Positions 1 to 11,189 of a stretch of 64,000 nt of DNA are shown here, in pieces; the stretch's first letter is position 1; every line of letters begins with the position of its first letter. This DNA comes from Sipunculus nudus (lineage: Eukaryota > Annelida > Sipuncula > Golfingiida > Sipunculidae). The notes beneath the pieces were generated by a model. It had not been told where the DNA came from. It did not search any database and saw nothing but the letters and a program-made list of their open reading frames with translations. The stretch spans positions 23,968,362 to 24,032,361 of the forward strand of contig CM049307.1 in assembly GCA_026874595.1 (NCBI GenBank). Reading direction: 5' to 3'. The translations under genes were made by a program, and so were the position numbers.

Positions 1-27
1 GAGCGCCGTGACCCATTGGTCCCTTGT
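1..27 (+). mobile_element. 3' terminus of a pearl-like (Helentron-type) element, cut by window edge
   Basis: The first bases match the conserved right end seen at 14046-14079, 16591-16626 and 48643-48678: GAGC, then a near-palindromic TGACCCAT-type hairpin, then CTTGT. Only this terminus is in the window. It directly abuts the inverted repeat of the next element. Confidence 0.6.
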
Positions 28-3000
28 TATGATGAGAGGTCCATATAACATGCTTAAATTAATTTTATGTTAAAAATCTGAAATTGCCGCCAGCTGCCAT
101 CATGAAAGTATTGAAATTTTGATACACTCACACCAAAGTACAATAAAAGTACCCTGTTTTATTGTGTTTTATTTTTATCTTTCTTTTCTTGTCTTGTATA
201 CTGTGGGAACCAATATCAAGGCTTTTTATGTTAATTGATCAAGATGTTGGCTTAAAATCGAAGCGAACACCAGTAACCATCATAGAAGGTTTGAACTGCT
301 CACTGAACCGTTACAAGGAGACTACTCAAGGCCCTTAGTCAAAACCGCCTGTATCAAGCACCAATCTGTCCAAATTTTCACATCCCTCAGAAGAGAAACT
401 TTGTTGTCAGGTTGTACCATTTTTTTTCAAACCCGTGGTGAGGCCTACCTTGCCACCCAACTTTCCACTAGTTGAAAATACCCATGTGTGGACATCTTGT
501 CTCATGCTGAGATGGCTGTTGAGCATGCAACCAATTCTGAATTCCTCATATCCTTCATTCGCTGTGAACTCCCACATTCAGCTCCTGCCTGTGGTGAGTT
601 ACCTCCTTGGGGCGGTATTCATGCCCTGATCACGACGGCTAATGAACGCCTGACTAGAGTTGGTTTTCTCACTGTTACCCCTTCCCAGGTTACACAATAT
701 GCCACTGTCTGAAAGGCCTAACCAGCTTCCAGGCATGTCGTCAACAGCTGAATCTAGAAGCTATGGCTAATGTCTCTGATGAGGGTGTCTATCACATTGC
801 AGTTGATATACTCATGATTGAGCCTGGTACTTTCGATGATTTGTTCCCAATGTTGGGAATGTTCCAATTTGCTAAGGTACTCTTGCAATGTAGGTATTTA
901 AGTGGCAGCGGTATGGTTGATGCTCATATTGAAAGCGAAGTGTTTAGGCCGAAGACTGTCTCGAAGGTGCTTTTTGGAGGTCACCATGTGAGGTCACTCA
1001 AAAGAATGCTTATTGTATCTGAGGTCCTTGATTCTGTCATGTAGAGTGCGTTCTGGCAGTCAAGTGAAAATACATTTGATCCCTTTGTCCAGTCAGCTGT
1101 TGATCTCAAGAATGTGTTGCAAAATAAAACTCATGACGAGTGTGTCCCAAAGTTTGAGCAGGTTTCCGCTGCTGCCGTTACTCTCAAACAACAGTTCGAT
1201 GCCTATACACAAGAGTGCGAAGTATTTCATGAACTTTCGCAAGATTGTGTCTATCATCAAGCAGCTGATTGTTGCAGATCGTGATGGCAAGTGGCAGTTG
1301 CACGTTAGGGCAGTGAAGGCTTCCATGAGAATTCTATGCGAGTTTGATGCAATCGGCTATCTTAGGTATGGATCATGCATGGTACTTGGAGGTTCAGGTG
1401 CTCACTTATCACACATTCTACTGCCGGTTATGTATGGGACATTTTGTTGTAAATGATCGAGCAGGTGCGGTATTCGCTGCTGTGTCAGGGGACCTGAAGC
1501 TGGAAAAGTCTCAGAACAGATTCTGACAGGTACCAGGTAGACATGTAAATTGTCGGAAGCTCTGGGGACGCTGCTGTCATTTTGTTTTGACTCCTATTTC
1601 ATGAGATCCTTGCAATTAGTAACCTTCTCCAACTACTCACCACTGCTCAACAGATGGGTCATCTGGAAACCTCAATACAGCATGAGCTTGGAGGACGCAA
1701 GGGTCTAATCTTCGACCAAAATGTGGCATGACTGCTGGACTTCGTGAATGCGAGGGGGAAAACCACTTCATTATCCAACACTTAATGTGACACTCTACAG
1801 CTTTGTAGCAAAGGTAATCGCTGCAGGCAACATCAAGGCAAGAATCCTTAAAGTGCTGGAAAATTAGGATGCAGCTTATCAAACATTTCGGAATGAGCGG
1901 TACGTTACCAAATCAAAGAAGCTGAATGATTCTATATCACAGGTGAATCTTCCAGCTTTTGACTCACAAGGCTCAAAGAAAGCAAGCACAGAAGTAACCA
2001 AGCATGATGCCTTTGCGAAGGCCATTGCATCTGCGCAGAGGGAGATAGAGATTGCTGCCCTCTGGAGACTTCCACCTGAAGAGATATATGCACATGACAT
2101 TCTGCCATCATGCCCATTATTCTGTGGTGATTATACAACTAAACCTGACAAGTCGCAATTGGTTTCTGAGCTAGAAACCAATCTCACACCTGGTGACTAC
2201 AAGTATAAGAGTGATGATGCCCAAACAACTCATGTGGTGAATGACTTCATGTGAAAAATAAGACAATGTCCGAATGAACGTTCTGCCTTCAATAACTTTG
2301 GTGAACTAAATCCGGAGGTTCTCAAGAGCGCTCTTTGCATTTGCCCATCACTAAAATGACCCACCTGGCATTCGGCAGCTACAGAGAGGTAACATTTAGG
2401 GGGGGGGCCAATCCGGAGAGCCAGTGAGACAAGAGCTGTTGATCTTGCACATGTGAATAAAGAGTGTGACAATTCCACTACAGAATGGTAAATTTTGGGC
2501 ATTGAGCGTTAACAAACAGAACCTACAGCTGGTAGCACGATGTGAGGGTACGAGACTTGCAGGACCTGGTTCTTAGTGATATGGTCATCAATGAAGAGCT
2601 TCTAGCTGAAAGATTGAAGACGAATGATCTTCTGCCTGATTTAAGTCAGCGCAAAACCAAGGATGGAAGGTTCATAAATACAGCATAATGTGCATCTTGG
2701 TATTACTCAATCATAATTTCTTGTCCCGTATTATCTTTTTTTTTCAGAGCATGGCAGTATATTGGACAAATTGTTCTTTCTATATATTTTAATATACTTT
2801 GGGTATTCAAGCACACCCCTGTATCAATATCTTGATGTAATACTTTAAGTTTTTGAAGAGTTTAGAAGAGTTTGGTGGACCATTTCTGTATGTTTCTATC
2901 CTGCTGCCAAACTAAGTACAGGCAATAAAAAAAAAAAATGGAAAAAAACCTTCCTTATGTATATGATCCTGGTTTTAAAAGACATTTATTAGATTTTGTT

Positions 3001-3239
3001 ACATCTTTTCTTTCATTTTTTACTTAATAACCTTTAAACTATCCTTTAACCCTGACCTTCACGCACATAGGTGATGAAAAAAAAGATTTTCCAAACCAAA
3101 ACTTTTAATAAATATAATTGCAAATATTTCAGCGATGTCAAGGAGACAATGAATAGATTTTTGATGTAGCAGCCATTGGCAATTTTGGATTTTTACCATA
3201 AAATTCGTGGTTACATGTTATTTGGACCTCTAATCATAA
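27..3239 (+). mobile_element. Putative TIR-bounded element carrying a decayed gene
   Basis: Bases 27-108 and the reverse complement of 3158-3239 align over about 82 bp (both begin TTATGAT, then AGAGGTCCA, then ATAACATG, and later AATTTTATG, TAAAAATC and AATTGCC), with scattered mismatches. Between them sits the degenerate coding region at about 410-2700. Inverted repeats flanking one coding unit suggest a DNA transposon or a transposon-captured gene. No clear target-site duplication is visible, and no intact transposase motif was recognised. Confidence 0.45.
410..2700 (+). pseudogene. Decayed multi-frame copy of an unrecognised invertebrate gene family
   Basis: Protein-like segments follow one another in different frames: 488-712, 763-1235 (with an in-frame TAG at 1042-1044 inside otherwise continuous sequence), about 1230-1350, 1400-1526 and 1943-2254. 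Blocks such as GVYHIAVDILM, FQFAKVLLQC, VRSLKRMLIVSE, IVADRDGKWQLH and GHFVVNDRAGAVFAAV look like real protein. From memory only, they resemble a large multicopy family of uncharacterised proteins in cnidarian and molluscan genomes. At least three frameshifts and the stop codon show it cannot make a full product. Function unknown. It lies inside the inverted repeats at 27-108 and 3158-3239, so it probably moved as their cargo. Confidence 0.6.
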
Positions 3240-3367
3240 AAAAATGATGTCAGAAATCAATTTCTGGCATGTGAAACCACATAAAATGATGTATTACAGA
3301 TGCACCTTTAGTGAAAGGTTAAGATTTTTTATTTTCAAAATGGCCACCGGTGACCATCTTGGATTTT

Positions 3368-4938
3368 CAAATTTGCCCCTGCTTTCGAAAAAGCACCTCC
3401 GTGATTCTTGAACCTCAAAGGTCCTATAACTCAAATCAAGTGTCAAAATCTCTGGCGGATGAGTTGTAGACCGGTCCCAAGCTAGGGCCGGGACTAGAGG
3501 TAATCTGTCAGGCTGTATTTACTTGTGGTCAAGCTGAGTTTACTTTCAAATTTTTTATACCTGAAAGCAAATGAATGCAAATGTATAACCTGTAATAATG
3601 CTGTATTAACCTGTAGTCAGGCCAAGTTCACATGTCAGTAGTGTAGGTTTTCATTCATAGGTTCTGCTCTATACGATTTACCCAGCAACCTCTGTGCCAG
3701 CTTGTGCTTTATTTAAGAGAAAGTTGTACACAGACACTTAGTTTGATTATATACAATGATTGTAACACATGGTTCTACCATTTATTATTAATATTGAGCA
3801 AGCAGTTGATCATTTATATAATACAGTTATAAAAACACAGCTTTGTATGCACAAGCCAGCTCTAAGCAGATACTCTGCAGTAATCACATCAGCACACCTA
3901 CACATGTGACATACACACAAATACTTCTGCATCAAAACTGCCCTATGTACTTGGTAACCCCAGTACTGGTTTTATCTTAACTAGGCCAGTATGGTATCAG
4001 TCATACTGAGAATGGCCACCAAATGTGGTTTGATGTTTATAAAACAATTCCAGTAACTTTTTCTGTTGTATTTCCTAGAAATTTGTATTAAAAAATGCTT
4101 CAGCGTAGAAGGAGCATTGTTTTTGCCCTTCAGTTCTTTTTCCAGTTAAGGTTGTAAATAAGATTTAATTAATTGTATCCGCCAAAAGAAGTTTCGTGGA
4201 TACTATGTTTTTGACCAGGTTCTGACGCCTCCACGTTCGTTTCATGAGAACTCCTCTGAGACTACTGAATGGATTTTTCCGTGACTGATCAGGAAAAAAA
4301 TTTGTACAAATGTAGCCCTTGGATAGCTTTATAACATACACCAAAAATGGCGGCGCCACCTGCAACCATGTTTGCACAGTGTCAATCTGTTTGTCTGCCG
4401 TGGGATTATGTCACTCATATCTTGGCAGTGGTTTGACATATCTGCCTAAAATTTTGCAGTTTTATACATCCTGGATAGCTTTCTTGATTTTATGACAGGT
4501 GGCGCCACCTACATTCTTGTTTATGCTGCAGACATCCAAGCTCATATCTCGGGAACTGTTTGAACCATTGGGCCAAATTTTGCATGTGTGTAGATCTCAC
4601 ATAGGTCTTTATCATACACAAAACTGGAGGGGCCACCTGCAACCATTTTTGCACTGCGTCTGTCTGTTTGTCTGCCGTGGGCTAAAATCACTCATATACA
4701 TGTAGTGGTTTGACTTTTCTGCCTAAAATTTTGCATATGTATACAACTTGGACAGCTTTCTGGATTTGTGGTAGGAGGCACAACCTACATACACATTTAG
4801 GCTGCAGACATCCATGCTAATATGCAACCTACCTCACTCTATTTCCCCTTGCCACTCAATCCTTGCCTCAATTCACCCGTTCCACTCTGATTTTGGGGGA
4901 TACACGTAGTCACTTGTCGGCTACCTGTATTCTAGTTT
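3368..4938. repeat. Copy 1 of a direct segmental duplication (offset 1752 bp)
   Basis: From CAAATTTGCCCCTGC at 3368 this segment matches the segment starting at 5120 almost base for base for roughly 900 bp. The match continues through a shorter version of the same tandem core (palindrome-type sites at 4349, 4498, 4626 and about 4774) to a shared end near ATTCTAGTT. No coding potential. Confidence 0.85.
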
Positions 4939-5119
4939 TTAAAGTTTACACATTTTTTCTCTATTTTTGAAATATATAAATACAGACTAAATCTTGGCCT
5001 GTTGGTTATTCTGTTTGATGCTTCAGCTGAATTGGTATATACTACCATTCTGATGATAAAATTTCCTTTTGCGAATCTCTTCCCAGTCAGCTGAGCATTA
5101 TGACCCATGGGTCACTTGT
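4939..5119 (+). mobile_element. 3' end of a pearl-like element between the two duplicated copies
   Basis: The right half ends CAGTCAGCTGAGC, then the palindrome TGACCCATGGGTCA and CTTGT, the family's conserved right terminus. The next base begins copy 2 of the duplication, so the duplication boundary and the element terminus coincide. Confidence 0.6.
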
Positions 5120-7258
5120 CAAATTTGCCCCTGCTTTCGAAAAAGCACCTCCGTGATTCTTGAACCTCAAAGGTCCTATAACTCAAATCAAGTGTCAAAA
5201 TCTCTGGCGGATGAGTTGTAGACCGGTCCCAAGCTAGGGCCGGGACTAGAGGTAATCTGTCAGGCTGTATTTACTTGTGGTCAAGCTGAGTTTACTTTCA
5301 AATTTTTTATACCTGAAAGCAAATGAATGCAAATGTATAACCTGTAATAATGCTGTATTAACCTGTAGTCAGGCCAAGTTCACATGTCAGTAGTGTAGGT
5401 TTTCATTCATAGGTTCTGCTCTATACGATTTACCCAGCAACCTCTGTGCCAGCTTGTGCTTGATTTAATAGAAAGTTGTACACAGACACTTAGTTTGATT
5501 ATATACAATGATTGTAACACATGGTTCTATCATTTATTATTAATATTTGAGCAAGCAGTTGATCATTTATATAATACAGTTATAAAAACACAGCTTTGTA
5601 TGCACAAGTGTATGCACAAGCCAGCTCGAAGCAGATACTCTGCAGTAATCACATCAGCACACCTACACATATGACATACACACAAATACTTCTGCATCAA
5701 AACTGCCCTATGTACTTGATAACCCCAGTACTGGTTTTATCTTAACTAGGCCAGTATGGTATCAGTCATACTGAGAATGGCCACCAAATGTGGTTTGATG
5801 TTTATAAAACAATACCAGTAACTTTTTCTGTTGTAATACCTAGAAATTTGTATTAAAAAAATGCTTCAGCATAGAAGGAGCATTGTTTTTGCCCTTCAGT
5901 TCTTTTTCCAGTTAAGGTTGTGAATAAGATTTAATTAATTGTATCCGCCAAAAGAAGTTTTGTGGATACTATGTTTTTGACCGGGTTCTACCGCCGCCAC
6001 ATTCGTTTCATGAGAACTCCTCTGAGACTACTGAATGGATTTTTCCGTGACTGATCAGGAAAAAAAATTTGTACAAATGTAGCCCTTGGATAGCTTTATA
6101 ACATACACCAAAAATGGTGGCGCCACCTGCAACCATGTTTGCACAGTGTCAATCTGTTCGTCTGCCTCGGGTTAAAATCACTAATATCTCAGCAGTGGTT
6201 TGACTAATTCACCTGAAATTCGTCATGCATGTACATTCTGGATAGCTTTCTTGATTTTATGACAGGTGGCGCCACCTACATTCACGTTTACACTGCAGAC
6301 ATCCAAGATCATATCTCGGGAACCTTTTGACCGATTGGGCCAAAATTTTGCATGTGTATAGATCTCACATAGCTCTTTATCATGCACAAAACTGGTGGCG
6401 CCACCTGCAGCCATTTTTGCACTGCATCCGTCTGTTTGTCTGCCGTGGGATAAAAACAGTCATATTTCGGCAGTGGTTTGACATATCTGCCTAAAATTTT
6501 GCAGGTTTATACATCCTGGACAGCTCTCTTGATATTATGACAGGTGGCGCCACCTACTTTCTAGTTTACTCTGCAGACATCCAAGCTCATATCTTGGGAA
6601 CATTTTGAGCGATTGGGCCAAAATTTTGCATGTGTATAGATCTCACATAGCTCTTTATCATACACAAAACTGGTGGCGCCACCTGCAACCATTTATGCAC
6701 AGCATCCATCTGTTTGTCTGCCGTAGGATAAAATCACTCATATCTTGGCAGTGGTTTGACATGTCTACCTAAAATTTTGCGGGTTTATACATTCTGGAAA
6801 GCTCTCTTGATTTTGTGACAGGTGGCGCCACCTACATTCTAGTTTACACTGCAGACATCCAAGCTCATATCTCGGGAACCATTTGACCGATTGGGCCAAA
6901 GTTTTGCATGTGTATAGATCTCACATAGCTCTTTATCATAAGCAAAACTGGTGGTGCCACCTACAGCCATTTTTGCACAGTGTCCGTCTGTTTGTCTGCC
7001 ATGGGCTAAAATCACTCATATACATGTAGTGGTTTGAAAGTATCTGCCTTAAATTTTGCATATGTATACAACTTGGACAGCTTTCTGGATTTTGTGGTAG
7101 GTGGTGCAACCTACATACACATTTCCGCTGCAGACATCCATGCTAATATGCAACACTTCACTCTATTTCCCCTTGCCACTCAATCCATGCCTCACTTCAC
7201 CCGTTCCACTCTGATTTTGGCGGATACACGTAGTGGCTTTTCGACTACCCATATTCTA
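5120..7258. repeat. Copy 2 of the direct duplication, with expanded tandem core
   Basis: It repeats 3368-4938 but is about 570 bp longer, because the internal palindrome-centred array has four AB dimers instead of two. The two copies share their start and their last recognisable motif (ATTCTAGTT), after which they diverge. Confidence 0.85.
6116..7250. repeat. Higher-order tandem array of about 278-bp dimers centred on GGTGGCGCCACC
   Basis: The 12-bp palindrome, exact or nearly so, recurs at 6116, 6265, 6394, 6543, 6672, 6821, about 6951 and about 7100. Spacings alternate 149, 129, 149, 129, 149, 130, 149. Each half-unit carries a related 'AAAATTTTGCA(G/T)GT' block, so this is a dimeric higher-order repeat of two diverged monomers. 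The copy at 4349-4785 holds two such dimers with the same spacing. Confidence 0.85.
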
Positions 7259-7357
7259 GTTCATTACCATTAGATAAGTTTGCTATGGTTACAATGTTTA
7301 TGGTCTTGTCTGTCAAACTGGGAATAAATCTGACCAATCAGAAGTCTTATGGCATAG

Positions 7358-7520
7358 TTTTTTAGCTCAGCTGACTATAAGTCATCTGAGCTAAGTTAAT
7401 GGTCCATTGTCTGTCCGTCCGTCTATTAGACTGGTGCATTTTGAAACCATAAGACCTAATGTATAACTTTGTTTAATCAAGATTCAGTTGTATACCAAAA
7501 ATTAGAACTAAATTTTGTAA
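7358..7520 (+). mobile_element. 5' end of a pearl-like element, truncated
   Basis: TTTTTAGCTCAGCTGACT is followed by its near-complement AGTCATCTGAGCTA (hairpin), then a CTGTCCGTCCGTC run. This is the family's left-end signature. No matching core or right end follows directly, so it appears truncated. It lies in CLEC16A intron sequence if the gene begins upstream of the window. Confidence 0.6.
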
Positions 7521-7636
7521 ATTAATTCAATTAAATTTCTTACCTGTTTCTTAATATTACTTTGGGTAGTATTAGGCCATTTATACTAGTTGTAATGGTG
7601 ATTTCAAGTGCCTGTGTCTCAGTGCATGGATAGATT

Positions 7637-7775
7637 TGGCTTGTCAAGAGTCTCCTGGTATAGTTCTGGTTAGTCAGGAGTCTCTTGGTATAAGTCTGGC
7701 CAGTCAGGAGTCTGAGGCTTTAGGTCTGGCTTGTCAAGAGTCTCAGGGAGTCTCAGGGTATAGGTCTGGCACAGG
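7637..7775. repeat. About 30-bp tandem repeat, about 4 copies
   Basis: Variants of a (T/C)(T/C)(A/T)GTCA(A/G)GAGTCTC...GGT(A/T)TA(A/G)GTCTGG unit recur every 30 bases or so. The unit is divisible by three, which keeps a short frame open, but nothing supports coding. Confidence 0.6.
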
Positions 7776-8185
7776 GTTGGTCCACCAGGAATTTAGGCAT
7801 TGGTCAGGCCAGTTGATATTAACAGCTGTAACACGTTTATATTTTCGCTATTAACATGAACTAATGGGTCTCATGATTTTGATCATTTCATTTTAAATGT
7901 AAAGCTTCAATAGTTCCAATGTTATGAACAGTATAAGTGTAAAAAATAAAGTTTTAATATTCAATTTGAAATATAGTTTGATCCATTTTTTCCCTCTGGA
8001 AGATTCAGTTTGTTTTTTCTTGAAGAATTAACAATGCACAATATAACTAAGCTTTCTCTTTCAAATAAGAACATAAATGATGCAACACATATTGTTCTAT
8101 TTTACTACAATCTGCCTAATTCATAATTCTGCAACAGCACCAACTGTTACTTTAAATAACAAAGTAAACATGTTTATATTGACAG

Positions 8186-8492
8186 GATGTGGAGGTGACA
8201 GGGGACAAAGATGACAGCCGGTCACTCCATGTTACAATACACAAACCCTCGATGAACATCCATGCGAAACCAACACCCCTCCTCTCGGCACGTTTTGTGT
8301 TCGACGATCATATCAGATGTATGGCAGCCAAGCAGAGACTGACAAAAGGACGTCTCAAGGCCAGACAGCGCAAGATGCAGATGATAGCACAGCTCCTAGA
8401 ACTGCCAACTCACCTAATAGACACAATGTATCAGCCCAGTAGTTATGCAGCTTCCAATCTTTTGCGTGGAGCCAGCAGTGACAACATTGCAG
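8186..8492 (+). CDS. CLEC16A: CLEC16A orthologue, penultimate coding exon
   Basis: CLEC16A (Drosophila ema, C. elegans gop-1) is a cytoplasmic/endosomal protein needed for endosome and lysosome maturation and, in vertebrates, Nrdp1-Parkin-regulated mitophagy. This exon encodes about 102 residues. It begins after a TTGACAG acceptor in phase 0 (D-V-E-V-T), contains the conserved block LHVTIHKPS...FVFDDHIRCMAAKQRL followed by the basic KGRLKARQRKMQ helix, and ends in phase 1 at an AG/GTATGT donor. The vertebrate protein has the same order of blocks shortly before its C-terminal tail. Upstream exons, including the FPL domain, are not in the window, so this is a partial gene. Reading through the donor gives a stop 17 bases on (8507-8509), which is probably not used. 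Confidence 0.9.
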
Positions 8493-8741
8493 GTATGTCA
8501 GTACTGTAAAATGATAAAAAACTTTTTGCTTTGGTATAAGGTGCTAATTGGTTAGCTACACAAAACATGGACATTTGGATCAACCTAACTAAAGATATAA
8601 TTTCTGTGTCTAATATATATTTTTTAAAAGGCCTCTGTCTTGGTCTTGTTATTATATGTTAATTAGAGAATTTTATACATCTTCACTGATTCATTGTGTG
8701 ATGTTATGTAGTCACTTTAGAAATTTTTACAATTATTTTAG

Positions 8742-10144
8742 GACGAAGTCAGTCAGGTGGCTCAAGACCAGGTCGTATTCAGAGTGAGTTGGTGCAACGA
8801 TCAGTGTTTGCCTCAGTGGGCCATGTATCTGGCTTTGGTGCAGTGAGGGAGAGAGAACTATCTTCACATGCTGGTAGAGCAGTGAGACAGTCACCCCAAC
8901 CTAGTGGTAGTGTGGATTCCAGCAGTTCTCGACCATCTTTGGTTCATTCTGTTTCAAGTCCAGTTATGGCCCCTAGCAAGCCAGGCCATGTCACCATAAT
9001 TCACGATGATGATATAGAACAGGCTGAAGAAGCTCAGCCTTCACCCCCGGCAGGAGCTGCCCAGTATCTGACACAGCAAGGTCAGCCGTCTGAACAACAA
9101 CCTCAAGGAAGAAGGAGTAGGTCTGGTTCAGGTAGTTCCACATCCTCCCTACAAGACATTCCACTGGAAGACCTATCCGTCAAATCCAAAACAAAGGCCA
9201 AGCCGTCACATCCTGCAGTAAGCAAAATTAGTGCTCGCAGAAGCTTATCAGATGGGGACAGCAGCCGTAGCAGAAGCAGCTCCTACAGTCCAGTCAGAAG
9301 CCGCAGTGGGTCCCCGAGTATTCATGCTCGGACTGCACGTAGAGAACGTTCTCATTCTGATTCAAGTCAGGACTCAGAAGCTGCAAGCAGCCAAAGCCGT
9401 AGAAGATCTCATGGAAGTTCCTACTCATCACCAAAGCGTCGTGGTAAGCAGCCATCTCCAGGTCGCAGGGCATCATCACACAGTGTCACATCCTTCACCA
9501 CTAAACCTGGCCAGAGTCAGCCTGATGAGCTCTTCCCAAAGTTGGATTCATCCTCAGAACACCCATCTACAAAAAGCCAAGAGGGAAAAGCCAAAGGTTC
9601 TGAGACATCTGTCGCCCGCGTAGGATCAGAGCCAGGTGCTGCTGGCCAAGCAGATGTGGCAAGTCATGGCCGAACTCGCAGTGGATCTGGTCCCAAAAGT
9701 TTGACTCCAGCTGCCCAGCCAGCCCTTTCCTTAGTTACAGATACATCAGATGCCATTAAGTCATCAGGTATGGGCTCCCCAAAGCTCATGCCTCCAGTGG
9801 AGCCTGAGCAGATTCACAATTTAACAGATGGTGGCAGTGGTGGGATAGTACAGACTGAGGCCACTACCACAAGTCAGGAAGGTGGAGCACAGTCAACTCT
9901 TACCTTTGTGACCAAAAGCACACCAGTTGTGGATACCAACAAAGTTGTTGCTCAACCCAATTTAGGAGAACAATCTGGACAAGCCAGTGCAACAGATCAG
10001 TTAACTCGTTTGGCTAGGACTGTGTCGGAGCACTACACATTTCCTCAAGAGGCACACAGCATGGAAATGACTGCTTCAGGAGTGCAGGAGAGTGTTAATG
10101 CTACAGATGAAGACAAACAGCAAGCTGTAGGCTGGCAAGCGTAA
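8742..10144 (+). CDS. CLEC16A: CLEC16A orthologue, terminal coding exon (disordered RS-rich tail)
   Basis: It joins the exon ending at 8492 across a 249-bp intron (acceptor TTATTTTAG). The split codon becomes Gly and the frame continues to TAA at 10142-10144, giving about 467 residues. Diagnostic matches to vertebrate CLEC16A are VQRSVFASVGHVSGF just inside the exon and LMPPVEPEQIHNLTDG near the end (vertebrates have V-P-P-V-D-P-type sequence there). Between them is long low-complexity sequence, unlike the shorter vertebrate tail: Ser-rich, with Arg-Ser dipeptide clusters (SRSRSSSYSPVRSRSGSPS at about residues 170-190 of the exon product) and many Pro/Gln. No folded domain is visible. Vertebrate CLEC16A has an intrinsically disordered C-terminus, so this fits. 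Codon use and base composition differ clearly from the AT-rich flanks. Confidence 0.93.
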
Positions 10145-10545
10145 TATCATACCCTTAAGTCCAATATCTGCACCCACTAGTCAATATATCATTATCACAG
10201 GGTAGTTGTGATATAACCATACACTTTGGTGTCTGTGGTGACCTGTGGCCTCTATTATATGTGATGTGTAAATCTATTATTTATTTAAGGGCATAATATT
10301 TTACTTGTACCCTCCATAACTAGGTGAAAATGTGAGAAACTAATATTAAGACATACTGACAAAGTGCTTAGAACATGAAGTGCTTAAGTATTTAGTTAAG
10401 GTGACTGGGGTAATTAAGTGGATGCTTAAATGATTTATCTGAAGAATTGATTACTTAAGTGCTGCATATATATATTATATAATTTATTTCTGCACAAGAA
10501 ATACAAAACTCATGATTAATAAAGAAATTATGATCAAAAGGACAT
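10145..10545 (+). other. CLEC16A: CLEC16A 3' UTR and polyadenylation signal
   Basis: Unique AT-rich sequence follows the stop codon. The first canonical AATAAA is at 10518-10523, about 375 bases after the stop, so the transcript probably ends near 10540. No repeat begins until 10874. Confidence 0.6.
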
Positions 10546-11189
10546 TCTTTTGTTGATTATGTGTCTTCGTTTCTGTAAATTTATCCAAAACTGAAAGAAG
10601 AATATTCAATGCTAAAGTCTGTCTTACTGATTTTATGTATCTTTGTCAGTTTAATTTGAGGTATTCCTGACATTTTAAGCAAGTGCTTTTTACCAATTAA
10701 CTACATGGAATATTCCTGTAACAAAGCAAAATATGAATATTCAGCCAATTTCACCAGTTGGTTATGACCATCTGAGACACCTTTGCAAAATCACAAGTGT
10801 ATATCTTGGCCATTTGTTCTTGGAAGTCCAGACTTTAGCTAAACTTTCCCCTCAAATGCTACCTCACCATATATTTTTAGCTCAGCTGACTTTCAGTCAT
10901 GCTGGGCTATAGCAATGGGTCTTTGTCCGTTGTCCTTCCGTCTGTCCGTCCGGCCGTTAGCAGGGCACAAATCATAACCGTAGGGGCTAGGGTCATGAAC
11001 CCTATGCAGTCTCAGAGGTTCTAAAAAGATCTCCTTGCAAACCTGAAATAAGGTCACTGCGACCTACATTCTCGAAGTTATTGGGTGTGTTTGCACCCCC
11101 AGAAATAATTCTTTTAGCCAAAATTTTCATCCCAAACCTTCCATCTTTCACATAAAGCTCACATACCAGCAGGGGAAGAACCATAATTA

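Noticed and set aside
8493..8509. Alternative CLEC16A C-terminus by reading through the donor
   Set aside because: It adds only five residues. The donor and next exon are clear and the downstream exon is conserved.
9231..9623. 130-codon ORF inside CLEC16A
   Set aside because: It is an out-of-frame shadow of the terminal exon. The CLEC16A frame carries the conserved blocks.
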